Shown here piece after piece: positions 37,384 through 47,190 of a stretch of 64,000 nt of DNA (positions are counted from its first letter, which is position 1; every line of letters begins with the position of its first letter). Origin of the DNA: an uncultured Pseudomonadales bacterium (GTDB lineage: Bacteria > Pseudomonadota > Gammaproteobacteria > Pseudomonadales > Cellvibrionaceae); the NCBI GenBank assembly GCA_947487765.1, contig CANKXO010000001.1:248001-312000 (forward strand), read 5' to 3'. The translations under genes were made by a program, and so were the position numbers. The notes beneath the pieces are model-generated. The model worked only from the letters and a program-made list of their open reading frames with translations, made no database searches and was not told the origin of the DNA.

Positions 37384-38255
37384 TGTCTATTTTAATCGAT
37401 AAAAATACTAAAGTTATTTGTCAGGGTTTTACTGGCTCTAATGGTACTTTCCATTCTGAGCAAGCTATTGAATATGGAACACAGATGGTTGGTGGTGTAA
37501 CACCCGGTAAGGGTGGTTCAACTCATCTAGGTTTGCCTGTATTCAATACCGTTAAAGAAGCGGTAGAGGCAACCGGTGCAACAGCTAGTGTCATTTATGT
37601 TCCAGCACCTTTCTGTAAAGATTCAATTATCGAAGCTGCAGATGCAGGTATCGAATTAATTATCACAATTACCGAAGGCATCCCAACGTTAGATATGTTG
37701 GTTGTTAAAGAATACGTTGATAAGAAAGGCGTAACGATGATTGGGCCTAACTGTCCAGGTGTAATCACGCCGGGCGAGTGTAAAATTGGTATCATGCCAG
37801 GTCATATCCATAAGCCAGGTCGTGTAGGTATTGTTTCTCGTTCAGGTACATTAACCTATGAAGCCGTTAAGCAAACAACGGATCATGGTTTTGGGCAATC
37901 TACTTGTGTTGGTATTGGTGGTGATCCTATCCCCGGTTCTAACTTTATTGATATCTTATCAAGATTTCAGAAAGATCCGGCAACAGAAGCAATTGTTATG
38001 ATTGGTGAAATTGGTGGTACAGCAGAAGAAGAAGCTGCTGCATTTATTAAAGCTAATGTAACTAAGCCAGTTGTGTCTTACATTGCAGGTGTTACAGCAC
38101 CTCCTGGTAAGCGTATGGGACATGCAGGCGCGATTATCTCAGGTGGTAAAGGCACCGCTGATGAGAAATTTGCAGCATTAGAAGATGCCGGTGTGAAAAC
38201 CGTTCGCAGCCTTGCTGATATCGGCAGCGCTTTGAAAGAAGTGACTGGCTGGTAA
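37383..38255 (+). CDS. sucD: Succinyl-CoA synthetase alpha subunit
   Basis: A 290-residue alpha subunit with the CoA-binding fold ([20 protein letters not shown]), the Pro-Asn segment GPNCPGVI, and the phosphohistidine loop GHAGAII (H247). It forms the catalytic heterodimer with SucC. The start overlaps the sucC stop by one base. In most relatives the operon ends here; in this window sdhC and sdhD follow after 70 bases. Confidence 0.97.
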   Translation: MSILIDKNTKVICQGFTGSNGTFHSEQAIEYGTQMVGGVTPGKGGSTHLGLPVFNTVKEAVEATGATASVIYVPAPFCKDSIIEAADAGIELIITITEGIPTLDMLVVKEYVDKKGVTMIGPNCPGVITPGECKIGIMPGHIHKPGRVGIVSRSGTLTYEAVKQTTDHGFGQSTCVGIGGDPIPGSNFIDILSRFQKDPATEAIVMIGEIGGTAEEEAAAFIKANVTKPVVSYIAGVTAPPGKRMGHAGAIISGGKGTADEKFAALEDAGVKTVRSLADIGSALKEVTGW

Positions 38256-38268
38256 GAAAAATAAGTGA

Positions 38269-38298
38269 GCATAATAGCCGGCTATTCGGTTATTATGC
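38269..38298 (+). other. Intercistronic hairpin between sucD and sdhC
   Basis: GCATAATAGCCG (38269-38280) pairs with CGGTTATTATGC (38287-38298), a 12-base stem with one G-T pair and a 6-base loop. No T run follows, so it is not a standard terminator. It might tune or process the transcript between sucD and the relocated sdhC. Confidence 0.55.
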
Positions 38299-38325
38299 GA
38301 TTTAAGACCCGTGGGAGATACATCA

Positions 38326-38706
38326 ATGAATAATAAACGGCCTGTTAATTTGGATCTGGCAACCGTCAGCTTTCCAATTACAGCAATTGCATCGATTCTT
38401 CATCGCATTTGTGCAGTGATAAGTTGGGTAGCGCTTGGCTTCCTGTTGTTAGTGTTGTGTTATGCGCTGAGTTCACAGGAAGGATTTAAGTCAGTTACCG
38501 AAGTGTTGCAAACTAACTTTCTTGTGCAATTTGTCAGCTGGGGCTTCCTTACCGCATTTGGCTATTACTGTTTAGCGACTACTAAGCATATTATTCAGGA
38601 CTTTGGTTTTTGTGAAGATTTCGAAGGCGGAAAGCTTATTTCCTGGACAGCTATTGTTATTGGTGTAGTACTTGGATTATTGGCGGGAGTGTTGGTATGG
38701 GCATAA
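38326..38706 (+). CDS. sdhC: Succinate dehydrogenase membrane anchor C, heme ligand replaced
   Basis: A 126-residue cytochrome b556-type anchor with three membrane helices. N-terminal RPVNLDL and FPITAIASILHR match E. coli SdhC well, keeping the quinone-site residues S23 and R27 (E. coli S27, R31). The residue aligned with the heme b axial ligand His84 of E. coli is Tyr81 (LTAFGYYCLATTKH); the next His, H88, aligns with E. coli His91. The start is ATG 38326 with GGGAG eight bases upstream. It follows sucD instead of preceding sdhA. Assignment as SdhC is secure; loss of heme is inference. Confidence 0.93.
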   Translation: MNNKRPVNLDLATVSFPITAIASILHRICAVISWVALGFLLLVLCYALSSQEGFKSVTEVLQTNFLVQFVSWGFLTAFGYYCLATTKHIIQDFGFCEDFEGGKLISWTAIVIGVVLGLLAGVLVWA

Positions 38707-39026
38707 TGAATAGCGGTGTAAAACAATGGATATTTCAGCGAGTTAGTAACGCGCTAATAATCAGTTTTGGTTTATGTTTGCTGTGTGAATTACTATATGC
38801 TGACAGCATAACTTACGCTTCATTAACTGAATTGTTTTCTGGTCAAGTCTTTAAAATTTATTTGGCGGTTGTATTAATATTTAGCTGCCTTAATTCAGTA
38901 CTGGCAGGTTGGCAAATTGATGGCGATTACGCTAAAAAATTTGGTATGCCACAGAATGTACTAACAGTAACGGCTGCGATTGTTAGTTTATTATTTCTAT
39001 TTTTCGGGCTTAGTTTGATATTTTAG
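38697..39026 (+). CDS. sdhD: Succinate dehydrogenase membrane anchor D, heme ligand replaced
   Basis: A 109-residue anchor with three hydrophobic helices. It aligns with E. coli SdhD at a constant offset of five: R15 with R20, W72-Q73 with W77-Q78, D77-Y78 with D82-Y83 at the quinone site. At the position of axial heme ligand His71 it has Asn66 (FSCLNSVLAGWQ), and the protein contains no histidine at all. It starts at ATG 38697 or 38706, overlapping the sdhC stop. It forms the quinone-reducing membrane domain with SdhC. Confidence 0.9.
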   Translation: MGIMNSGVKQWIFQRVSNALIISFGLCLLCELLYADSITYASLTELFSGQVFKIYLAVVLIFSCLNSVLAGWQIDGDYAKKFGMPQNVLTVTAAIVSLLFLFFGLSLIF

Positions 39027-39040
39027 TTAGTTCGACTGTT

Positions 39041-39098
39041 TTCAATCAAGCAATAAAAAAGGGTGCCATATGGCACCCTTTTTTATTGCTTGATTGAA
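39041..39098. terminator. 58-bp perfect palindrome, bidirectional terminator
   Basis: The two 29-base halves (39041-39069 and 39070-39098) are perfect reverse complements around CCATATGG. The GGGTGCC/GGCACCC core is flanked by A and T runs, so both strands carry a strong terminator, for sdhD on the plus strand and the small gene at 39115 on the minus strand. Confidence 0.9.
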
Positions 39099-39114
39099 TT
39101 GCTAGCCCAAATGT

Positions 39115-39327
39115 TTAAATGTTCATTGGTTGCAACGATATTTCTCCAACAGGTTTCTTTACAACCTCAGCAGCCACGTAATTTGTCATTTCATCTAAAG
39201 ATGAAAAATGACGAGCCATATCATACTGACCTTTATATGTGTTGCCCGATTCATCTTGTAATTTTGCAAGTTGAAATTTCGAGCCGCCATCACCACGACC
39301 ATTGATAATGTAATATTCAAGATTCAT
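39115..39327 (-). CDS. Small unrecognised protein, 70 aa
   Basis: A 70-residue protein beginning MNLEYYIINGRGDGGSKFQL and containing DMARHFSSLDEMTNYVAAEVV. I start it at 39327, nine bases after GGAG. It ends close to the palindromic terminator it shares with sdhD, which supports a real gene. No family or function is recognised; no signal or membrane segment is visible. Confidence 0.65.
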   Translation of the reverse strand: MNLEYYIINGRGDGGSKFQLAKLQDESGNTYKGQYDMARHFSSLDEMTNYVAAEVVKKPVGEISLQPMNI

Positions 39328-39456
39328 TAACTGTAATCTCCGATACAAACGAATTTATCCGGCAATTATAGCGGATAGATGCTACTGATGTCATTGAGCG
39401 TGTAGATTTAATGTCAGGCTCCACAAATTAAACAACAGAAGCTTTATTTCTCAAAC

Positions 39457-40344
39457 TCACTGTTTGGTTGTTAAAGCAATACCACCAAAAACAAATACCG
39501 CACCGATGAGATGAAACAATGCGATACCTTCCCCCAGAAATATAACTGACAGACCTGCGCCAAAGAGAGGTATTAAATGTAAAAAACCTCCTGCTTTGCT
39601 TGAGCCTGCTAGCTCAACTCCACGATTCCAACAGATAAATGCCAAAATAGAAGGGAAAACTGCCAGATAAAGCAAAGCAACGTAGACGTTAATTGTCCAA
39701 TCTAACAATTGTTCGCTGGGGCTGTTGAGTAGCGACATTGGTATTAGAAATAATACACCAGTAACCATACTCCCAAACAACATGCTGGACTGGGATAGCC
39801 CTGAGGGCCTCTTTCTTAAAGCAATAGAATAAGCAGCCCAGATAGCACTCGCCAACAATATCCACAAGTCTCCAGGGGCGAAAGAAAGTGTTTTTAGGAT
39901 GTGTATCTGCCCATGAGATATCAGTACCATTGTACCGAAAAAAGACAGTGCTAGACCTGCCATTGCTAACTGACTCGGCAATTCTCTGTAAAACAGGATA
40001 TTACCGATAAATATAAGCACCGGGCACAATGACAGTAGTAGTAAGGCATTAATAACGGTGGTGGTTTGTAAGGATAGATAGAGGAAAGTTTGGAAGCTGG
40101 CGACCCCCAAAATACCTAATAACGCGATGAAGGGCCAGTGTTTTAGGATGAGATCATAGTCTTTTCTCAAGGCTTTGTATGCGATAGGCAAAAATATGAT
40201 GATAGCGATCACCCAGCGTATAAGGTTGATATCAATAGCCCCTACATAGTCTCTTAGTATTCGGCCGATAATGGCGTTACCAGCCCAAAATAATGAAGAT
40301 AATGATAGAAGTAGGTAAGGTTGGGAATAAAGCCGTGTAAAAAT
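39457..40344 (-). CDS. DMT/EamA-family transporter with non-ATG start
   Basis: A member of the drug/metabolite transporter superfamily with about ten helices in two EamA repeats. A GTG at 40212 would give only 251 residues and lose the first helix. Upstream in the same frame the DNA encodes the missing helix (YLLLSLSSLFWAGNAIIGR), which is typical of EamA N-termini. No ATG, GTG or TTG occurs there before the stop at 40369-40371. The best candidates are ATT at 40344 or ATC at 40347, a few bases after AGAAGGA; ATT gives 295 residues, the usual length. The gene may use a rare start or may have lost its ATG. Substrate unknown. Confidence 0.75.
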   Translation of the reverse strand: MFTRLYSQPYLLLSLSSLFWAGNAIIGRILRDYVGAIDINLIRWVIAIIIFLPIAYKALRKDYDLILKHWPFIALLGILGVASFQTFLYLSLQTTTVINALLLLSLCPVLIFIGNILFYRELPSQLAMAGLALSFFGTMVLISHGQIHILKTLSFAPGDLWILLASAIWAAYSIALRKRPSGLSQSSMLFGSMVTGVLFLIPMSLLNSPSEQLLDWTINVYVALLYLAVFPSILAFICWNRGVELAGSSKAGGFLHLIPLFGAGLSVIFLGEGIALFHLIGAVFVFGGIALTTKQ

Positions 40345-40602
40345 GATGCAATCCTTCTGAGGTATCGGTTAGAGATAGATTAAGGCGATATTTATCCCTT
40401 AAATCAATGAGAGTAATGAATATTTTAATAGGGTAATCAGTGCCATTGAATAGTATCAGACAAGCCAAGTGACTAGTAGGTGCTTAGACAGTAGTGATTA
40501 GGTTATCTCAGGGCTTGAAATTAGCAAATTGTTGCCCCATATGTAAGCACCATTAACGCTTTATTTATATTGATTCCTTTTTATTAACCTAAGGAGCTTC
40601 TC

Positions 40603-42549
40603 GTGACCGCGACAGCTGATTCAACTGCTACTCAGAAAGAAACACTTGGTTTTCAGGCTGAGGCTAAACAATTACTCCAACTAATGATTCATTCGCTCTA
40701 CTCCAATAAGGAGATTTTCCTTAGAGAGCTGATTTCTAATGCATCTGATGCAGCCGATAAACTGCGTTTTGAGGCAGTCAAAGAAAGTGGATTGTATGAG
40801 GGTGACCCTGATCTGGCCATTCGTGTCGATTTCGATAAAGAAGCGAAAACAATTACCATTAGTGATAATGGTATTGGTATGAGTCGTGAAGAAGTCATCA
40901 ATAACTTAGGCACTATCGCCAAGTCTGGAACGGCTCAATTTATGGAGAAACTCTCCGGGGATCAACAAAAAGATTCTCAACTAATTGGCCAGTTTGGCGT
41001 GGGCTTTTATTCAGCATTTATTGTTGCGAACAATGTTGAAGTCTTTACTCGTCGCGCTGGCGCTGATAAATCCGAAGGTGTGCATTGGCAGTGTGAAGGT
41101 GATGCTGAATTTACTATTGAATCTGTTGAAAAAGAGTCACGTGGCACATCCATAGTACTTCATTTAAAAGAAGATGCTATCGAGTTTGCTGATGGTTGGC
41201 GTTTACGTTCGGTCATTAAGAAATATTCTGATCATATATCTTTGCCTGTGATCATGCAGAAAGAAGTGACTGAGCCTGTTGCCGAGCCCGAAGAAGGTGA
41301 AGAAGCTAAAGAGCCCATTGTTACTTTTGAAGATGAAGTCATTAATACAGCGACAGCATTATGGACTCGTTCGCGCAGTGAAGTTACAGACGAAGAATAC
41401 CAAGAGTTTTATAAACATGTTTCTCATGACTTTAATGAAGCCTCGACATGGAGCCATAACAAAGTTGAGGGTAAATTAGATTACACCAGCTTATTATTTA
41501 TTCCTAAAAAAGCACCGTTTGATATGTATAACCGCGATACTGCACGTGGTTTAAAGCTCTATGTTCAACGTACCTTTATTATGGATGAAGCTGAACAATT
41601 CTTACCTTTATATTTACGTTTTGTGAAAGGTATTGTTGATTCTAATGACATTTCATTGAATGTCTCCCGCGAGATTTTACAGAAAGATCCTAATGTTGAT
41701 GCTATGCGTTCTGCATTGACTAAACGCGTATTGGATATGTTAGAAAAAATGGCGAAGAAAAAGCCAGAAGACTATAACGTGTTCTGGAAAGAGTTCGGCC
41801 AAGTAATCAAAGAAGGGCCAGGCGAAGATTTTGCCAATAAAGAAAAAATTGCCAAGTTGTTGCGTTTTGCATCAACTCATACGGATAAAGCTGATCAAGA
41901 TCAGTCCTTAGATGACTATATTGCACGTATGAAAGAAGGTCAGGATAAAATCTACTATGTCGCTGCTGAAAACTTTAATACCGCTAAAAATTCTCCGCAT
42001 CTAGAAGTATTTCGTAAAAAAGGAATCGAAGTATTATTGTTATCGGATCGCGTTGATGATTGGGCAATGAGTCATCTACGTGAGTACGATGGCAAGTCGT
42101 TACAAGATGTGGGGCGCGGCGCACTTGATTTAGGTGATTTAGATAGCGAAGAAGAAAAACAAGAACAAGAAAAAATTAATGAAGAACTTAAAAGCTTAGT
42201 TGAGCGCAGCAAAAAAGCACTTGAAAATAAAGTTGATGATGTTCGTTTAACAAATCGTTTAACCGATTCTCCCGCTTGTGTTGTAGTAGGTGAAGCTGAT
42301 ATGGGTGCTCAAATGCGACGCTTGTTGGAACAAGCTGGCCAAGACGTGCCAGAAAGCAAGCCTATTTTCGAATTAAACCCAGAGCACCCTTTAGTTAAAA
42401 AGCTGGATCAAGAGCCTGATGAAGATCGCTTTGCGGATCTTGTCAGCGTATTATTTGATCAAGCCAACTTGGCTGAGGGTGGCCAACTTGATGATCCAGC
42501 TGCCTATGTGGGTCGTCTTAATAAACTTCTATTAGAATTATCTAACTAA
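40603..42549 (+). CDS. htpG: Hsp90-family chaperone HtpG
   Basis: A 648-residue bacterial Hsp90 that remodels client proteins with ATP. The N-terminal GHKL ATPase motifs are present: [28 protein letters not shown] and [11 protein letters not shown]. The middle domain has the [21 protein letters not shown] signatures. It starts with GTG at 40603, six bases after AAGGAG. A hairpin follows at 42560. Length is close to E. coli HtpG (624). Confidence 0.96.
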   Translation: MTATADSTATQKETLGFQAEAKQLLQLMIHSLYSNKEIFLRELISNASDAADKLRFEAVKESGLYEGDPDLAIRVDFDKEAKTITISDNGIGMSREEVINNLGTIAKSGTAQFMEKLSGDQQKDSQLIGQFGVGFYSAFIVANNVEVFTRRAGADKSEGVHWQCEGDAEFTIESVEKESRGTSIVLHLKEDAIEFADGWRLRSVIKKYSDHISLPVIMQKEVTEPVAEPEEGEEAKEPIVTFEDEVINTATALWTRSRSEVTDEEYQEFYKHVSHDFNEASTWSHNKVEGKLDYTSLLFIPKKAPFDMYNRDTARGLKLYVQRTFIMDEAEQFLPLYLRFVKGIVDSNDISLNVSREILQKDPNVDAMRSALTKRVLDMLEKMAKKKPEDYNVFWKEFGQVIKEGPGEDFANKEKIAKLLRFASTHTDKADQDQSLDDYIARMKEGQDKIYYVAAENFNTAKNSPHLEVFRKKGIEVLLLSDRVDDWAMSHLREYDGKSLQDVGRGALDLGDLDSEEEKQEQEKINEELKSLVERSKKALENKVDDVRLTNRLTDSPACVVVGEADMGAQMRRLLEQAGQDVPESKPIFELNPEHPLVKKLDQEPDEDRFADLVSVLFDQANLAEGGQLDDPAAYVGRLNKLLLELSN

Positions 42550-42559
42550 GTTAAGGATA

Positions 42560-42591
42560 TCGGTAGCTCTTGTTTATGTAAGAGCTACCGA
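42560..42591 (+). terminator. Hairpin after htpG
   Basis: TCGGTAGCTCTT (42560-42571) pairs perfectly with AAGAGCTACCGA (42580-42591) around an 8-base loop. The T run is poor, so termination may be partial. Confidence 0.65.
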
Positions 42592-42724
42592 ATATATCGA
42601 TAAATTACTTATGCTACATAACGGATAAATAAGTAATAAATAGTTAATTCACTCCATCTACAACTCGTAGCCGTTGCTTGCTATCATACAAGATCTAATT
42701 TGACTGCTTGCACATATAATAATT

Positions 42725-43747
42725 ATGAAAGAATCTTTTACAGTGGCTGTCCTTGGTGGTGGTAGTTTTGGTACGGCTATTTCCAATGTTATTGCAGGTA
42801 ATGGTTTTCCCACTCGACTGTGGATGAGAGACCCTGAACGAGCGAGCAATACCCAAACATCTCGTGAGAATAGTGCTTATTTGCCAGGCTATCCTTTAGC
42901 TGATTTATTAACGATTACTAGTGATTTGGCTGCGGCTGTCCAAGATTGTGATTTGATTTTTCTATCCGTGCCGAGTTCTTCTTTCCGTGATGTTGCCAAA
43001 CTAGTTAAACCATACCTGCCTTCAGGCGCTATGGTAATTAGCACGACGAAAGGGATTGGTCGTGATGGCTTTGTTATGATGAGCGAGATTTTGTCTCAAG
43101 AGCTGCCAGATGCATCAATTGGCGTAGTCAGTGGACCTAACTTTGCTAAGGAGATGATTCAGGGGCAATTGACGGGCTCTGTCATTGCGAGTCTGGATAA
43201 GGCATTAATTGAGCGTGTTCAGGATGTATTAGGTTCTGGGCTGTTCAGGATATATTCCAGTAATGATTGCTATGGTGTGGAATTAGCAGGAGCGTTGAAG
43301 AATATCTATGCCATCATTGCCGGTATGGCTCATGCTAGGAATTACGGGCAAAATACACTGGCATTACTCATGACCCGTGCTTTGGCTGAAATGGGGCGTT
43401 TTGCTCATGCTCTAGGTGCAGATCCTATGACGTTTCTTGGTTTAGCAGGGGTTGGTGACCTTATTTTGACCTGTAACTCCGATTTGAGCCGAAATTATCG
43501 TGTGGGGTACGCTATGGGGCAAGGTAAGTCTTTGACGACAGCAATGAAGAGTGTTGGTCAGGTGGTAGAAGGTGTTAATACTCTACGCTTGGTCAAGAAT
43601 AAAGCAGAAGAATTAAACGTTTATATGCCCTTAGTTGCTGCATTACATGCCTTGTTATTTGAAGGTGCATCTGCAGACAGTATTATTAAACAACTGATGA
43701 TGAGTGAACAGAATAGCGACGTAGATTTTACGGGAGCGATACGATGA
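42725..43747 (+). CDS. gpsA: Glycerol-3-phosphate dehydrogenase NAD(P)+
   Basis: A 340-residue soluble enzyme that reduces dihydroxyacetone phosphate to glycerol-3-phosphate for phospholipid synthesis. The cofactor motif is [12 protein letters not shown] (9-20); later [16 protein letters not shown], the catalytic-Lys region [16 protein letters not shown] and [12 protein letters not shown] are typical. Its stop overlaps the DUF4389 start by four bases, giving the gpsA-DUF4389-sixA unit found in related bacteria. Confidence 0.96.
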   Translation: MKESFTVAVLGGGSFGTAISNVIAGNGFPTRLWMRDPERASNTQTSRENSAYLPGYPLADLLTITSDLAAAVQDCDLIFLSVPSSSFRDVAKLVKPYLPSGAMVISTTKGIGRDGFVMMSEILSQELPDASIGVVSGPNFAKEMIQGQLTGSVIASLDKALIERVQDVLGSGLFRIYSSNDCYGVELAGALKNIYAIIAGMAHARNYGQNTLALLMTRALAEMGRFAHALGADPMTFLGLAGVGDLILTCNSDLSRNYRVGYAMGQGKSLTTAMKSVGQVVEGVNTLRLVKNKAEELNVYMPLVAALHALLFEGASADSIIKQLMMSEQNSDVDFTGAIR

Positions 43748-44115
43748 ATGATGATAATAAAGATCCTAAAAGTCGGGAGTCCACAATAATTGAGCCAAAG
43801 GGTGTTGAGGCAGAAATAGTAGAAACGGTTGAGCCTAGTTGGAGTGAGAGGCTTTTATCCGCTGATCATTGGCTGCGGTTTGCTTTTATGCTGCTATTTG
43901 CTTTTATCTTAGGAATTATTAGTTACGTAGTTGCAGCTGTAGTGCTACTACAATTTATATGGGCTCTAGTAACTGGAGAGGGTAATGATAAACTACGTGA
44001 GTTTGGTAGTAGTGCCTCTCAATATATTTATCAGATATTGCGGTTTTTAACCTATAACAGTGAAGCTAAACCTTTTCCTTTTGCTGATTGGCCGGAAAGT
44101 GAAAAAGAGGACTGA
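43744..44115 (+). CDS. DUF4389 membrane protein
   Basis: A 123-residue protein with an acidic N-terminal tail and a hydrophobic hairpin at about residues 43-80 ([24 protein letters not shown]), followed by [18 protein letters not shown], the DUF4389 signature. The family is inner-membrane and of unknown function, and it commonly lies between gpsA and sixA. The ATG overlaps the gpsA stop (ATGA). Confidence 0.85.
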   Translation: MNDDNKDPKSRESTIIEPKGVEAEIVETVEPSWSERLLSADHWLRFAFMLLFAFILGIISYVVAAVVLLQFIWALVTGEGNDKLREFGSSASQYIYQILRFLTYNSEAKPFPFADWPESEKED

Positions 44116-44150
44116 AAGGTCCACCTAATACAATAAACAGGCTCTGACTT

Positions 44151-44603
44151 ATGCATGCTTTTTTTATGCGCCACGGCGAAGCGACTACTCAAGCTGAGTC
44201 CGATATGGCTCGGCAATTGACTCTTGATGGACGAGAAGATGTCGTTGAGACAATCGCACGTTGTCAGCAGGAGTTAACCATTGTAGATGATATTTGGGCG
44301 AGTCCGTATGTCCGAGCTCAGCAGACAGCACAATTAGTTTCAGAGCGAATTCATAAGCCAGTAATAACTCAGGACTTTTTGACTCCTACCGATAACCCAG
44401 ACAAGATCCTAGCTGCTCTTCGAAATGCAGAAAAAACAATACTGATTGTAAGCCATCAACCATTATTGGGGACTTTGGTAGACCGCTTGGCAGGCTTGGA
44501 AACGGGTAGGCATCGAATGGGTACATCTGCTATCGCCTGCATTGAAACTGATGCGATGATGTATGGCTGTGGAGACTTGCTCTGGTTGCACCAACCAGAA
44601 TAG
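44151..44603 (+). CDS. sixA: Phosphohistidine phosphatase SixA
   Basis: A 150-residue histidine-phosphatase-superfamily enzyme. The catalytic RHG motif is at R7-H8-G9, the second His in VSHQPLLG. SixA removes phosphate from phosphohistidine of phosphotransfer proteins. It starts 35 bases after the DUF4389 gene and is the third gene of that unit. Confidence 0.9.
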   Translation: MHAFFMRHGEATTQAESDMARQLTLDGREDVVETIARCQQELTIVDDIWASPYVRAQQTAQLVSERIHKPVITQDFLTPTDNPDKILAALRNAEKTILIVSHQPLLGTLVDRLAGLETGRHRMGTSAIACIETDAMMYGCGDLLWLHQPE

Positions 44604-44627
44604 TCAATTAAGAGAGTCATACACCCA

Positions 44628-45521
44628 ATGAAAGCGGATAGTCAACGCATTGCCTCGGAGTCTGAATTCTTCTTTAACAATTTTCGTTATGCTGGACAAG
44701 TATGGGGTAGCCAAGGTCAGGTACCTGCGTTAGCGATACATGGCTGGTTGGATAATAGTGCCAGTTTTGATGTCTTGGCACCGTTACTGAATAATGTTCA
44801 TCTATTAGCCCCTGATTTGGCCGGTCATGGTCAAAGTGATCATTACAAAGGTCTAAGTGATTATCCAGTATGGTCTGAGATTATGGCGATTTACGCGATG
44901 GCAGATGCCATGGGTTGGGAGAAATTTGTACTAATCGGCCATTCTCGAGGCGCAATGATGTCTTTATTGGCTGCAGCAATCTTTCCTGAACGTATTTCCC
45001 ACCTTGTCTTACTGGATGCTATGGCCCCACCGCCTGTTAAGGCTGAATTAGGGCCTGAAAGAATGGTAAAAAGCATTCGGGAAATTCAGAGGCGTTTGAA
45101 ACGAAAACTCTCATGTTACCCGACATATGAACTGGCTATTGATGCGCGCTGTAAAAGTGAATTTGGTAAAGTAAGCAAAGCGTCAGCTGAATTACTTGCT
45201 TCTCGAGGTTTGGATCATTTAGAGCAGGGTTTTCACTGGCATGCTGATGGGAAATTATGGGCACCATCTAATGTCGCGTTAACAGTGGAGCATATACAAG
45301 GATTTGTTACCAATATAAAAGCAAAAACATTAATTTTGTTAGGTAAGCATGGTTTAAAGCCTCTGATTAAGCCTGGGTCTGATTATGAAGTTATGTTGGA
45401 TCAATTGATCGACGAATTAAATGCGAACGTACAAGAGTTTGATGACGGCCATTATTTACATATGGAATCTGCTGCTATTGATGTTGCACAAGCCATTCAG
45501 GATTTTGTTTTCGATGAATAA
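44628..45521 (+). CDS. Alpha/beta hydrolase
   Basis: A 297-residue alpha/beta hydrolase with the HGWLDNSASF oxyanion segment, nucleophile elbow GHSRGAMM (S106) and a C-terminal His in DDGHYLHME. The HGWLDN motif places it with the MhpC-like hydrolases found beside prmB/aroC in pseudomonads. Substrate unknown. It overlaps the DUF4892 gene by eight bases. Confidence 0.88.
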   Translation: MKADSQRIASESEFFFNNFRYAGQVWGSQGQVPALAIHGWLDNSASFDVLAPLLNNVHLLAPDLAGHGQSDHYKGLSDYPVWSEIMAIYAMADAMGWEKFVLIGHSRGAMMSLLAAAIFPERISHLVLLDAMAPPPVKAELGPERMVKSIREIQRRLKRKLSCYPTYELAIDARCKSEFGKVSKASAELLASRGLDHLEQGFHWHADGKLWAPSNVALTVEHIQGFVTNIKAKTLILLGKHGLKPLIKPGSDYEVMLDQLIDELNANVQEFDDGHYLHMESAAIDVAQAIQDFVFDE

Positions 45522-46050
45522 ATTACAGAGTTTTCTAGTTGTATTGTTAGTTTTTATTAGTACTCAATCTTTGGCGAACGATTCATTATCTCCTTCCTTG
45601 CAATTGTTACCCTACGATCAAGCTGAGGTTTTTTTAAAAGACCAGTTAACAGTTCGAAATTATCAGCTTGCTTTAAGTCCTTATAAAAAGCGTGAAAATC
45701 GTTGGAAGCCTACAAAATTTATACGTTTGAAGGGAGAAGTCTTTAAAGAGACGCACGAACTGGCATCAGGATTTGATGAGGAAGAGGTGTTTGAGTTTTA
45801 TCAAAGCCAAATCCCTGAAGGCGCAAAAATACTGTACAGTTGTGAACGAAGAAAGTGTGGCGAAAGTAATAGCTGGGCTAATAACCATTTTCGTATTAAG
45901 CATCTATACGGATTGGACCAGTATCAATTTTATGTAGCTTATCAATTAAATGAATCAGAATATGCCACATTATATGTTGTTAGGCGAGGTAATCGCCGTG
46001 TCTATGCGCATACAGAGATCGTTGTTGTAACCCCTTCTCCGAAAGGATAA
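45514..46050 (+). CDS. DUF4892-type secreted protein
   Basis: A 178-residue protein with a signal peptide (about residues 1-21, cleavage near SLANDS) and a domain containing RYKKREN-like basic segments, LYSCERRKCGESNSWANN and FYVAYQLNESEYATLYVV. I recognise this as DUF4892. The start is ATG 45514 inside the end of the hydrolase gene; the frame is open further upstream but without a signal-like lead. Probably periplasmic; function unknown. Confidence 0.8.
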   Translation: MNKLQSFLVVLLVFISTQSLANDSLSPSLQLLPYDQAEVFLKDQLTVRNYQLALSPYKKRENRWKPTKFIRLKGEVFKETHELASGFDEEEVFEFYQSQIPEGAKILYSCERRKCGESNSWANNHFRIKHLYGLDQYQFYVAYQLNESEYATLYVVRRGNRRVYAHTEIVVVTPSPKG

Positions 46051-46054
46051 ATCA

Positions 46055-46957
46055 TTGTCCCTAAAACTTGTCGAATCGACTGTTCAGGATTGCATTAATC
46101 AAGGCGAAAAGCTCTTTGCCGATGCCGAATTATTTTTTGGTCATGGTACTGATAATGCTGCAGATGAAGCCTTATGGTTGGTATTTTACCAATTAGGTTT
46201 ATCTTGGGACTGTGAAGAGAGTATTTTACAACGCCCAGTTAATGATGCAGATTACCGTGCGATTGAGGAATTATTTCAACGCCGTATCAATGAGAGAATT
46301 CCTGCCGCTTATTTAACCGGGGAAGCATGGTTTGCCGGTTATGCATTTATTGTTAATCCAGATGTTTTAGTACCGCGTTCACCTCTGGCAGAGTTAATTG
46401 TTAATGGTTTTCAGCCATGGTTAGCAGTGCAACAACCTGGTATTTTGGATTTATGTACTGGCAGTGGTTGTATCGGTATTGCCAGTGCATTGATGATTGA
46501 CGATGCTAGTGTCACTTTGAGTGATATCTCTTCAGAAGCGATTGTTGTTGCCAATCGAAATATAAAAAAACATGCTATGGAGGGGCGGGTTCAGGCCGTA
46601 ACTTCTGACCTTTTTAGTCATCTCGGCGACCAACAATTTGATTTAATCGTGTCGAATCCTCCGTATGTTGATGAAAATGACTTAGCCGCTATGCCTGAAG
46701 AATACCAAGCTGAGCCTGCACTAGGTTTAGCGTCGGGCGCTGATGGTTTGGATTTTACGCGACGCCTCTTACGTGAAGCCCCTGATCATTTGACAGATCA
46801 AGGCGTTATGATTGTTGAGGTAGGCAATAGCTGGGTCAATTTGGAAGCAGCGTTTCCTCAGATCCCTTTTTTATGGTTAGAATTTGAGCAGGGCGGCCAT
46901 GGCGTATTTGTGATGACTAAGACGGAACTTCTTAGCTACCAAGCCGAATTCGAGTAG
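46055..46957 (+). CDS. prmB: Ribosomal protein L3 glutamine methyltransferase
   Basis: A 300-residue HemK-family methyltransferase that modifies a glutamine of ribosomal protein L3 with SAM. The SAM motif is LDLCTGSGCIGIA and the catalytic NPPY is at 201-204 (SNPPYVDENDL); the N-terminal helical domain has RRINERIPAAYLTGEAWFAG. The start codon is TTG at 46055, seven bases after AAGGA, and no ATG fits better. The neighbour in pseudomonads is aroC, which here lies 7.9 kb downstream. Confidence 0.94.
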   Translation: MSLKLVESTVQDCINQGEKLFADAELFFGHGTDNAADEALWLVFYQLGLSWDCEESILQRPVNDADYRAIEELFQRRINERIPAAYLTGEAWFAGYAFIVNPDVLVPRSPLAELIVNGFQPWLAVQQPGILDLCTGSGCIGIASALMIDDASVTLSDISSEAIVVANRNIKKHAMEGRVQAVTSDLFSHLGDQQFDLIVSNPPYVDENDLAAMPEEYQAEPALGLASGADGLDFTRRLLREAPDHLTDQGVMIVEVGNSWVNLEAAFPQIPFLWLEFEQGGHGVFVMTKTELLSYQAEFE

Positions 46958-47190
46958 TTTGTATTATATAGGTTACTTACTTTACCCCCCCATTTTCATA
47001 ACCATCTACTCCATCTCTTTTTGACTCCTCTTTTGTTTGACTTTCTTTGGTCTAGCCAGTTTTTTGTGACTCGTAACCCTTTGTTTTTTAAAAATAACTT
47101 CTTGTGAAGGCGGTATATGGTGTGCGAAGCATATTCATATTTAATTTTAATTATTGAATAATTTAATATTTGGGGATAAAATTCCCAATA

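Noticed and set aside
40277-40468. 63-codon minus-strand frame upstream of the DMT transporter
   Set aside because: It is in a different frame from the transporter's missing N-terminal helix, which explains this DNA better.
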